Source of the DNA: Flavobacterium ginsengisoli
GTDB taxonomy: Bacteria; Bacteroidota; Bacteroidia; Flavobacteriales; Flavobacteriaceae
Direction of reading: 5' to 3'
Length of the DNA stretch: 64,000 nt
NCBI RefSeq assembly: GCF_029625315.1
Contig: NZ_CP121110.1
Span: 5,252,501 to 5,316,500 of the forward strand
The notes beneath the pieces were generated by a model. It was not told where the DNA came from, searched no databases, and saw only the letters and a program-made list of their open reading frames with translations. Positions 54,039 through 64,000 of the stretch are shown here, piece after piece (the stretch's first letter is position 1; every line of letters starts with the position of its first letter). The translations under genes were made by a program, and so were the position numbers.

Positions 54039-54956
54039 TTAGAAGAAACGAGGAGTTGTCATTTTGCCTTTGTTTGAGAAGAATTCATAACGCAAGAAGA
54101 TTTCGTGCGAACCTGAATTGTAATTATTCAATTTGGTAGTTTCTCGATCATATCCGTAACCTAAATAAAGTCCGTCTGTAATTTGAAATCCAACCATAGC
54201 ACTTAAAGAAGCGCTCCATCTGTAAGCTGCACCAATCATAAATTTATCATAGAACATAAAGTTGGCAGAGACATCTACTTGAAGAGGTGCTCCTTCGACC
54301 ATTTTAGTCAAAAGTGCAGGTTTAAATTTTATGTATTGATATTTATCAAGATCGAATACGTAACCTCCAATTAAATAATAATTGATTTTGTCTTTATAAA
54401 TTGCTACATCGTTATCATTGTAACGATTAGTTTCAATAAAGTTTGGAACAGACAAACCAATGTATGCTTTATCAGAGTGCCAATAAACCCCAGCTCCAAC
54501 ATTAGGACTGAATTTATTATTTAAATCCTGAAATTGAGGATCTCCTTGATCTGCAGGATTTAATTTGTTTACATCTAAGTTGAAGATATTTGCGGTTCCT
54601 TTAATACCAAATGAAAGTTTAAAATCTGCAGATGTCTGAATTGTATAAGATAGGTCTACAGAAATGTTGTTCTCATTTGTTGGGCCAATTTTGTCGTTAA
54701 CCAACGATGCTCCTATACCTAATTTGCTATTATTTATTGGTGTATTAATTGAGAAACTGCTTGTCTCTGGAGCTCCATCAAGGCCAACCCATTGGGTGCG
54801 GTACAGGCCGAATACACTAAATACTCCACGAGAACCTGCATATGCAGGATTTATGGTTATTGTATTGTACATATACTGTGTATACTGTGCATCTTGCTGT
54901 GCATACCCTGAACATGTAACTAACAGAATGACGAAGAAAAATAATTTTGTTCTCAT
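54039..54956 (-). CDS. PorP/SprF family type IX secretion outer-membrane protein
   Basis: 305 aa. Signal peptide to GYAQQ, then the family opening DAQYTQYMYNTITINPAYAG and LYRTQWVGLDGAPETSSFS, typical of PorP/SprF. Predicted 14-strand-like barrel ending in EIFLRYEFF. SprF-type proteins partner with a specific neighbouring giant adhesin carrying a type B C-terminal domain, and such an adhesin is at 55090. Likely operon: adhesin, PorP/SprF, OmpA. Confidence 0.93.
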   Translation of the reverse strand: MRTKLFFFVILLVTCSGYAQQDAQYTQYMYNTITINPAYAGSRGVFSVFGLYRTQWVGLDGAPETSSFSINTPINNSKLGIGASLVNDKIGPTNENNISVDLSYTIQTSADFKLSFGIKGTANIFNLDVNKLNPADQGDPQFQDLNNKFSPNVGAGVYWHSDKAYIGLSVPNFIETNRYNDNDVAIYKDKINYYLIGGYVFDLDKYQYIKFKPALLTKMVEGAPLQVDVSANFMFYDKFMIGAAYRWSASLSAMVGFQITDGLYLGYGYDRETTKLNNYNSGSHEIFLRYEFFSNKGKMTTPRFF

Positions 54957-55050
54957 AGTAGATTTTATTAATTTAATAATTACTATTGATTTTTTAAATC
55001 ACTGAAAATCAATGTCATATAAATCAAAATTAGTCAAAAAAATCATTTTT

Positions 55051-55083
55051 AAATACGCCGCAAATAACCTTTGCGACGTATTT
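55051..55083 (-). terminator. Hairpin after the adhesin gene
   Basis: AAATACGCCGCAAA pairs with TTTGCGACGTATTT with one mismatch, between the adhesin stop (55090) and PorP/SprF. May attenuate rather than end the transcript. Confidence 0.65.
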
Positions 55084-55089
55084 TAATTG

Positions 55090-58000
55090 TTATTTCGATA
55101 GATATAAGTACCCGTCTAATTTGTGATCTTGAGCATTGTTGTTTCCATCTAGAGATTTATAATTAATAATGTAAAAATAAGTTCCAGTTGGTAGTCCATC
55201 AGATTGCTTAACGGTTGTTCTTCCTCTTGAAGTTCCGTCGAAAGCATTTGTTGTATTATTGTAGTTTGTGGTTTCAAAAACTAAAACTCCCCAGCGATTA
55301 TATATTTCAACAGAATTGGTTGGATAACAAGTTGTGTCATCAATATTATCAATTTTGAAGAAATCGTTTATATTGTCACCGTTTGGAGAAAATGCATTAT
55401 GTACTAACACATCACCACAAGCTAAGACTTTACAATCATCATTGATTTCCATATTTAAAACTATATTTCTTGGACATCTTTCATCGGCTATTATATATTC
55501 GAAAGTGTAATTGCCCAATGCTAAACCAAACGGATTAAGAATACCACCCTGAAGGGCATTAGTATTGTTTCTATCTTGCCAAATTCCTGTTGAAGGAGTT
55601 CCTTCAGGAAGTAAGGTGCTTAGGTTAATCAATGTCGAATCATCGTTACATGCTGTGCCTCTTACTTCTACAACACCACTTGGAATTACTATAATGGTAA
55701 CAGTTGCAGAATCACAATTATCTGGACTTGATTTGTCACAAATTGTGTAACCGTAAGTATAAGTGCCAGCAGGCGTTAAGCTAGACACATTTACATTTCC
55801 AGAAGCATCAACAGTAATGTTTGGATCTGTTTTAGTGTTATTTCCTTCGGTAAGAAGCGTAAAGTTTACTAATTCTATCGTTACAGGTGTTCTTCCTTTT
55901 AAATCATTGCTGAAAATATTACCTACTAATCCGAATGAATTACAACCGATATTGCTATAAGTATCATCATTCGCAATTATAGGAGAGATCACAATAACAG
56001 TCACAATAGCTGTATCACAGTTTCCAAAATCGGCCTTTTCGCAGATTTGATACGTTAATGTATAAGTGCCACCAGGCGTATTTGTCGCAACATTTATAGT
56101 TCCGTCAGGGCCTATTGATATTGAACCTGTTGGGTCGGGAACTGTTGTTGTAAGTGTTACGTCATTTATATTTACCACAGAACCATTTAGTGTATCGTTG
56201 GTTAAAACGTTACCCACAGTAGTTTGTGTTGGGCTTGATATTATTGGTGCAGGATTATCATCATTGGCAACAATTGCAAATGTTGGTCTTGCAGTACAAT
56301 AAGGATCTGCCGGTGGATAATTAACTGTTATAGTCTCACTCGGATTTACAGATAGCGTTACATTAGCGGTTGGACGTAATTTCTCAAATCCATCAGCGGC
56401 TTCAATCCATTTGTTGTTTTCAAAAACCCAACCTGGCCAATCAATTCCTTTTCCTTGATCATCTACTACCGCTCCAGGCCATAATACGCGACCACTTAAT
56501 GGCAGATTGTTCATTGTTGTTACAACATTATTGTTGCTATCTGCCCAAGCAATAGTTACACCATTTACAGGAGTGAAGTTTACTGGTGTTACTACATAAT
56601 CAATGTAAGGAACATCATTAACACAAATTGAGGTTGCAGTAACTGTCATTACAGGAGCTTCTATTGTAACGGTTACAGTTGCTGTGTCACAATTGTCTGT
56701 CTGATCAGCTTCGCAGATTTGATACACCATTGTTAATGTTCCTGCTGGAGCATTTGGCAATACATCTACTGAACCATCAGGGTTTAGTTGTAAAAACTCA
56801 TTTGGTGTAACCGTTGTAATTATAACATCAGATGCTGTTATAGTATTTCCTTCTAATGTATCATTTGGTAATACATTCAATACATTGGTTGTTGTATGAT
56901 TTACACCAGGGATTGGACCAGCAGAGTCATCATTTGCAACAATATCTTTGTATTCTTTACAGCTAATTCCGAAATCATTGTCTAAATGAACTAAATCTTC
57001 TGGAGTAATGGTTACAATGTATCCGCTGTCTGTTGTGGTTTTACAAACGGTATGCAATTGCATTTTGCCTGTTTTACCAGCAATATTTTTAGCAGATATA
57101 GACGGAAGTACTTTTACTAAACCAGTTAATCCTAAGTTTGTCGCCATAGTATCGAAATTCGCATCTCTAACCAATTTTATAGTATATTCTCCATAAGGAT
57201 TTGCTATATCTGGACGGTTTCTCCAGAATCCTTCAATTCCCACAATTACTTCATCATGGTATCCGTTTGGACCATCAATAATTATATTTGCGTTCAATGC
57301 ATTTCCGAAACCTCCAGCATTTAATTCTCCAACATTTTGAGGTCCGGTATAGCTTCCGTCTCCGTTAAGATCTATCCATTCCCATTGGCTATAATCAATG
57401 TTTCCATTTGAGTCTGGTATATTTTTAGTTACAATTCCATCATTGTTCGCATCATACCATTCATCCTGAATTCCGTTACTATTAGTGTCAAACCAAACGT
57501 AATCTCCAAGAACAGGAAGTTTTGAAGCTCCATATTCAAAATTATGGGTTTGTATTTTACAATCTTCTAGAGTAGTAAAGAATAAGCTAGAGTTAACAGG
57601 GTATAATTGATATGCACTATTCAAATTAGCGTCTTGCACTTGAACTAAGTAGCTTCCAGCAGGCATTCCAGAGAAACTATACATTCCGTCTGCGCCTGTA
57701 ATGTGCATTTGTATTGGTCCTGTAGTAGTTCCCTGAGGAACTAAAGTAACAGGTACATTTGCGATTGGAGCGTTAGTATCTATATTGATAATCTGTCCAG
57801 AAATTTTTACAGTATACACAGGTTGTGTAATCACAACGGTAGCTGTAGCAGAACAAGTCTGATTTTCACCATTTATAGGTGCAGTTGCAGTAAGAGTATA
57901 AGTTCCTGCTGGTAAATTAGTATTGCCAACAACCTCATTTCTTTCATTAGTAATTACTACAGTTGAGCCTGCGCTGTTTGATACTGTAATTGAACCATCT

Positions 58001-61000
58001 GAACCACCAAAACAGCTGGTGTTTGTTGCAATTCCGCTAACTGTAACTTTACGTTCGACTGTGAAAGTTTGAACCAATTCGGTTTTATTTCCTGCACAGT
58101 CGGTTAAAGTGTAAGTTCTTGTTAAGATATATGGTTCTCCATCACATCCATTTCCGCCATTGTTTGTATCGTTAACGGTGATATTTACAGTAGGACTGCA
58201 ATTATCAGCAAGCATCTTTAATATCTGATGGATTTCCTACAGGTATTACATCTATACTAGCTAAGTTGGTTACACTTTCTGGAGCTGTTCCAGTTGGAGC
58301 AGTTTTATCTCGTACTGTGATAACTTGAACATGAGTAGTCGTATTGCCACCACAATCACTAATTTTCCAAGTACGAGTCAAGGTATAATTAGAAGGACAT
58401 TCATTTTCAATACCTGATTTCGTTTCTGTATAAACTATTGGTAAGTCTCCATTGCAATTATCAGAAGTATGCATTTCTGCTGGTTCAGGAACTGCATCAC
58501 ATGATACTTCAATATCTAAAGGAAGAGTGCCAGTAAATAGTGGAGCAGTAGTGTCCTGAATTGTAATTATCTGAGTAAAAGTTTCCGATGTATTTCCACA
58601 GTCATCTTTTACAGTCCAAGTATTGGTATATGTTCCAGCATTTGAACAATTTTCAGAAGCCACAAACTGTCCGCTTGCTTTGGTGATGTTTGTGACATCA
58701 GCATCGCATGAGTCAGAAGCAGTTGGGAATTTTGCCTGAGCGGCAGCAAGCCCTTCTGCATCGCTGCATTCTAAAGTTGCATTTAAAGATCCAGCCGCAG
58801 TAGTCCATGTCGGAGCTGTGGTGTCTTGAATCGTAATGATTTGTGTGAAGGTTTCCGATTCATTTCCGCAGTCATCTTTTACGATCCAAGTGTTTGTGTA
58901 TGTTCCCGCGTTAGCACATCCTTCAGAAGCCACAAACTGTCCGCTTGCTTTAGTGATGTTTGTAACATCAGCATCGCATGAGTCAGAAGCGGTCGGGAAT
59001 TTAGCCTGAGCGGCAGCCAGCCCTTCTGCATCGCTGCATTCTAAAGTTGCATTTAAAGATCCAGCCGCAGTAGTCCATGTAGGAGCTGTGGTGTCTTGGA
59101 TTGTGATGATTTGTGTGAAAGTTTCCGATGTATTTCCGCAGTCATCTTTTACGGTCCAAGTGTTTGTGTATGTTCCCGCGTTAGCGCATCCTTCAGAAGC
59201 CACAAACTGTCCGCTTGCTTTAGTGATGTTTGTAACATCAGCATCGCATGAGTCAGAAGCGGTCGGGAATTTAGCCTGAGCGGCAGCCAGCCCTTCTGCA
59301 TCGCTGCATTCTAAAGTTGCATTTAAAGATCCAGCCGCAGTAGTCCATGTAGGAGCTGTGGTGTCTTGGATTGTGATGATTTGTGTGAAAGTTTCCGATG
59401 TATTTCCGCAGTCGTCTTTTACAGTCCAAGTGTTTGTATATGTTCCTGCGTTAGCGCATCCTTCGGAAGCCACAAACTGTCCGCTTGATTTAGTGATGTT
59501 TGTAACATCAGCATCGCAAGAGTCAGAAGCGGTCGGGAATTTAGTTTGAGCATGACAGCAAGCCCTTCTGCATCGCTGCATTCTAAAGTTGCATTTAAAG
59601 ATCCAGCTGCAGTAGTCCATGTAGGAGCTGTGGTGTCTTGGATTGTGATGATTTGTGTGAAAGCTACAGATTCATTTCCGCAGTCGTCTTTTACAGTCCA
59701 AGTGTTTGTATATGTTCCTGCGTTAGCGCATCCTTCGGAAGCCACAAACTGTCCGCTTGCTTTGGTGATGTTTGTAACATCAGCATCGCATGAGTCAGAA
59801 GCGGTCGGGAATTTAGCCTGAGCGGCAGCCAGCCCCTCTGAATCGCTGCATTCTAAAGTTGCATTTAAAGATCCAGCTGCAGTAGTCCATGTCGGAGCTG
59901 TGGTATCTTGAATCGTAATGATTTGTGTGAAAGCTACAGATTCATTTCCGCAGTCATCTTTTACAGTCCAAGTGTTGGTGTATGTTCCCGCATTAGCGCA
60001 TCCTTCCGAAGCCACAAACTGTCCGCTTGCTTTGGTGATGTTTGTGACATCAGCATCGCATGAGTCAGAGGCAGTCGGGAATTTAGCCTGAGCGGCAGCA
60101 AGCCCTTCTGCATCGCTGCATTCTAAAGTTGCATTTAAAGATCCAGCCGCAGTAGTCCATGTCGGAGCTGTGGTGTCTTGGATTGTGATGATTTGTGTGA
60201 AAGCTACAGATTCATTTCCGCAGTCATCTTTTACAGTCCAAGTGTTGGTGTATGTTCCCTCGTTAGCGCATCCTTCAGAAGCCACAAACTGTCCGCTTGC
60301 TTTAGTGATGTTTGTAACATCAGCATCGCATGAGTCAGAGGCAGTCGGGAATTTAGCCTGAGCGGCAGCAAGCCCTTCTGCATCGCTGCATTCTAAAGTT
60401 GCATTTAAAGATCCAGCCGCAGTAGTCCATGTAGGAGCTGTGGTGTCTTGGATTGTGATGATTTGTGTGAAAGTTTCCGATGTATTTCCGCAGTCATCTT
60501 TTACGGTCCAAGTGTTTGTGTATGTTCCCGCGTTAGCGCATCCTTCAGAAGCCACAAACTGTCCGCTTGATTTAGTGATGTTTGTAACATCAGCATCGCA
60601 TGAGTCAGAAGCGGTTGGGAATTTTGCCTGAGCGGCAGCAAGCCCTTCTGCATCGCTGCATTCTAAAGTTGCATTTAAAGATCCAGCCGCAGTAGTCCAT
60701 GTAGGAGCTGTGGTGTCTTGGATTGTGATGATTTGTGTGAAAGTTTCCGATGTATTTCCGCAGTCATCTTTTACGGTCCAAGTGTTTGTGTATGTTCCCG
60801 CGTTAGCGCATCCTTCAGAAGCCACAAACTGTCCGCTTGCTTTAGTGATGTTTGTAACATCAGCATCGCATGAGTCAGAAGCGGTTGGGAATTTTGCCTG
60901 AGCGGCAGCCAGCCCTTCTGCATCGCTGCATTCTAAAGTTGCGTTTAAAGATCCAGCCGCAGTAGTCCATGTAGGAGCAGTAATGTCTTGAACAATTATA

Positions 61001-64000
61001 GTTTGACTGACAGGAAGCGAAACATTATCGCAAGCGTCTTTTGCAGTCCAAGTTCTTGTTTTAGTATATGATCCAGCACAATTTCCCTCTGTAATTGTAT
61101 CTACATAAGTTAATGAAGAAACTGTTCCACTGTCATCCGTTGCTGTGGCTTGTGTGAAAACTGGTTCCGCTGGGCAATTTATGGTTGTTGTTTCTGGTAA
61201 TGGATTTATAATTGGTTTAATAGAGTCTCCATCCAAAATCGTAAATGATTCTGAAATCTGGCATCCATTTGCATCAGTTATAAGAACTGTATAATTTCCT
61301 GTAGGAAGATTGTTGGCTGTAGCTCCTGTTTGAACAGGATTTGAATTCCAAGAATATAAATATGTAGGAGTTCCTCCAGAAACTGTTACAGTTGCAGAAC
61401 CATTATTACCTCCACCACAAGTTACATCAGTTTGAGATTTTGTAGCAGATAATCCTTGTTGAGGTTGAGATATTGTTACAGAACAAGTAGTAGTATAATT
61501 TAACTTGTCTGTTACAGTTACATTATGAACGCCAGCACTTAAAGCAATTGCTTGTGCAGTAGTTTCACCATTATCCCAATGATAAGTATAGTCACCATTA
61601 CCTCCTACAGCTGTAATAGTTGCTTTTCCAGTATTTTCTCCAAAACATTTTACAGCGCTATCTTGAGAAATACTGCAAGAAAACACATCTGGTTGAGTTA
61701 TAGTGACAGTACAAGTTGTTGTGCATCCTTTTGAATCGGTTACAGTAACAGAATGAAGACCTGCACTTAATCCAACTGCTTTTTGAGTAGTTTCACTATT
61801 ATCCCATAAATAAGTGTAGCCTACATTACCACCAATTGGAGTTACAGTAGCTTCTCCATCGCTTAAACCATTTGAAGTGACAGCTTTATTTTGAATAATA
61901 GAACAACTTAAAGCTATAGCTGGTTGTGATATGGTTACTGAATTGGATTGAGAAGAGCAAGAATCAGTAATTGTTAAAGTGTACGTTCCTGAAGGAAGGT
62001 CTGAAACAGTTGCTGTTGTTCCAACTTCAATTCCTCCGCTATTTTTCCAAGAGTAGTTTACTGTTCCAATTGCGTTTGTTACAGTTCCAGCCGTTACAGT
62101 TCCAGTGTTTGCTCCAAAACAGAAAACATCAGTTTTGGAAGATGCGTCTAAAGCTAAAGCCGCCGCAGGCTGTCCGATTGTAACAGAATTGGATTGTGAA
62201 GAACAGCTATCGGTAACAGTTAAAGTATAAGTTCCCGCAGGAAGATTTGAAACAGTTGCTGATGTTCCAACTTCAATTCCTCCGCTATTTTTCCAAGAAT
62301 AGGTTACAGTTCCAATCGCGTTTGTCACAGTTCCGGCTGTTACAGAACCAGTGCTTTTTCCAAAGCAGGAAGCATCTGTTTTAGAAGATATGCCTAAAGC
62401 TAAAGCCGCCACAGGCTGTCCGATTGTAACAGAATTGGATTGTGAAGAACAGCTATCGGTAACAGTTAAAGTATAAGTTCCCGCCGGAAGATTTGAAACA
62501 GTTGCAGATGTTCCAACTTCAATTCCTCCGCTATTTTTCCAAGAATAGTTTACCGTTCCAATTGCGTTTGTCACAGTTCCAGCTGTTACAGAACCAGTGC
62601 TTTTTCCAAAACAAGAAGCATCGGTTTTAGAAGATGTGCCTAAAGCTAAAGCCGCCGCAGGCTGTCCGATTGTAACAGAATTGGATTGTGAAGAACAGCT
62701 ATCGGTAACAGTTAAAGTATAAGTTCCCGCCGGAAGATTTGAAACAGTTGCTGATGTTCCAACTTCAATTCCTCCGCTATTTTTCCAAGAATAGTTTACC
62801 GTTCCAATTGCGTTTGTCACAGTTCCAGCTGTTACAGAACCAGTGCTTTTTCCAAAGCAGGAAGCATCAGTTTTAGAAGACGCGCCTAAAGCTAAGGCCG
62901 CCGCAGGCTGTCCGATTGTAACAGAATTGGATTGTGAAGAACAGCTATCGGTAACAGTTAAAGTATAAGTTCCCGCCGGAAGATTTGAAACAGTTGCTGT
63001 TGTTCCAACTTCAATTCCTCCGCTATTTTTCCAAGAGTAGTTTACCGTTCCAATCGCGTTTGTCACAGTTCCAGCCGTTACAGTTCCAGTGCTTGCTCCA
63101 AAACAGAAAACATCAGTTTTAGAAGACGCGTCTATAGCTAACGCCGCTGCAGGCTGTCCGATTGTAACAGAATTGGATTGTGAAGAACAGCTATCGGTAA
63201 CAGTTAAAGTATAAGTTCCCGCCGGAAGATTTGAAACAGTTGCAGATGTTCCAACTTCAATTCCTCCGCTATTTTTCCAAGAATAGTTTACCGTTCCAAT
63301 TGCGTTTGTCACAGTTCCAGCTGTTACAGAACCAGTGCTTGCTCCAAAACAGAAAACATCAGTTTTAGAAGACGCGTCTATAGCTAACGCCGCTGCAGGC
63401 TGTCCTATTGTAACAGAATTGGATTGTGAAGAACAGCTATCGGTAACAGTTAAAGTATAAGTTCCCGCCGGAAGATTTGAAACAGTTGCAGATGTTCCAA
63501 CTTCAATTCCTCCGCTATTTTTCCAAGAATAGTTTACCGTTCCAATTGCGTTTGTCACAGTTCCAGCTGTTACAGAACCAGTGCTTTTTCCAAAACAAGA
63601 AGCATCGGTTTTAGAAGATGTGCCTAAAGCTAAAGCCGCTGCAGGCTGTCCTATTGTAACAGAATTGGATTGTGAAGAACAGCTATCGGTAACAGTTAAA
63701 GTATAAGTTCCCGCCGGAAGATTTAAAACAGTTGCAGATGTTCCAACTTCAATTCCTCCGCTATTTTTCCAAGAATAGTTTACCGTTCCAATTGCGTTTG
63801 TCACAGTTCCAGCTGTTACAGAACCAGTGCTTTTTCCAAAACAAGAAGCATCGGTTTTAGAAGATGTGCCTAAAGCTAAAGCCGCTGCAGGCTGTCCTAT
63901 TGTAACAGAATTGGATTGTGAAGAACAGCTATCGGTAACAGTTAAAGTATAAGTTCCCGCCGGAAGATTTGAAACAGTTGCAGATGTTCCAACTTCAATT
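55090..64000 (-). CDS. Giant SprB-like T9SS adhesin, N-terminus beyond the window (three inserted bases)
   Basis: About 2,970 residues are visible and the frame is still open at the right edge. From N to C: at least eight 82-residue SprB-type repeats (NAIGTVNYSWKNSGGIEVG, 61945 to 64000), related diverged repeats, nine 90-residue repeats (58548-60985) each with four Cys (LECSDAEG, SDSCDADV, SEGCANAG, KDDCGNTS), then other Ig/SdrD-B-like domains (GDYVWFDTNSNGIQDEW), several DD-rich beta domains, and a type B T9SS sorting domain (HNAFSPNGDNINDFFKI, EIYNRWGVLVFE to GYLYLSK). Frameshifts: GCAAGC at 58208, and a doubled insertion in GCATGACAGC at 59550. Gliding/attachment surface protein by analogy. 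Confidence 0.9.
58548..60985 (-). repeat. Nine tandem 270-bp (90-aa) Cys-rich repeats
   Basis: Exact 270-bp spacing of the word GCATCGCTGCATTCTAAAG, at about 58757, 59027, 59297, 59567 (shifted by 2), 59838, 60108, 60378, 60648 and 60918. Copies differ at only a few positions, mostly Ser/Asn and Thr/Ala swaps (NTSETF or NESVAF). Confidence 0.95.
61945..64000 (-). repeat. Tandem 246-bp (82-aa) SprB-type repeats, at least eight
   Basis: GGCTGTCCGATTG recurs every 246 bp (62168, 62414, 62660 and onward to the edge). Copies are nearly identical at the DNA level, with two alternating ends (SKTDVFCFGASTG or SKTDASCFGKSTG). Confidence 0.95.

Noticed and set aside
59088..60901. Repeated 63-aa plus-strand ORFs in the adhesin region
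   Set aside because: They are antisense shadows of the 270-bp repeats, with no ribosome binding site or variation under selection.
61945..64000. CRISPR-like or VNTR array
   Set aside because: Units are 246 bp and in frame with the protein, without short repeats and unique spacers.

Overview
The window looks like a piece of the chromosome of a Flavobacterium-type Bacteroidota. The evidence is the low GC, promoters with a TAnnTTTG -7 element, a SusC/SusD chitin locus, type IX secretion (T9SS) C-terminal domains, a PorP/SprF protein, bacillithiol synthesis (BshA), and several families of palindromic intergenic repeats that recur in the window. No phage, IS element, CRISPR array, tRNA or rRNA was seen.

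Layout. 1-6.9 kb: envelope genes (lptD end, amidase, MlaD) and a pair of iron-sulfur oxidoreductase subunits. 7-13.3 kb: housekeeping genes (bshA, a PrcB-type lipoprotein, a beta-barrel, an LpxH-like phosphatase, aroC, a dicarboxylate symporter). 13.4-24.1 kb: a TPR hybrid histidine kinase converging on a RhlE-type helicase, formimidoylglutamase and imidazolonepropionase (histidine degradation), a glutaminyl cyclase, the SRP RNA, an SDR and a fructose-6-phosphate aldolase. 24.2-41.9 kb: a complete-looking chitin utilization locus. It holds an inner-membrane sugar MFS, a LytTR/LytS-type regulator pair, SusC, SusD, a NagB-PIG-L fusion, a GH20 hexosaminidase and a giant two-GH18 T9SS chitinase. 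42-51.9 kb: small and housekeeping genes (TlpA-like, ABC-F, pyrR, pyrB, rnz, pdxH, a CAP-domain protein). 52-64 kb: an OmpA/PD40 protein, a PorP/SprF protein and a giant SprB-like adhesin that runs off the right edge, resembling the sprB-sprF arrangement.

In the chitin locus the parts fit one pathway. ChiA cuts chitin outside the cell, SusC/D import oligomers, GH20 releases GlcNAc, the MFS imports it, and the deacetylase/deaminase fusion feeds fructose-6-P into glycolysis.

The most unusual signal is not a gene. About twenty otherwise normal genes are broken by single-base frameshifts. Almost all are one-base insertions inside what would be a GCAGC/GCTGC site, seen as GCAAGC, GCTTGC, GCGAGC, GCCTGC and similar. 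Removing them restores every protein to a whole-codon length. The best explanation is a systematic sequencing error at a modified motif, so these genes are annotated as full-length CDS with a frameshift rather than as pseudogenes.
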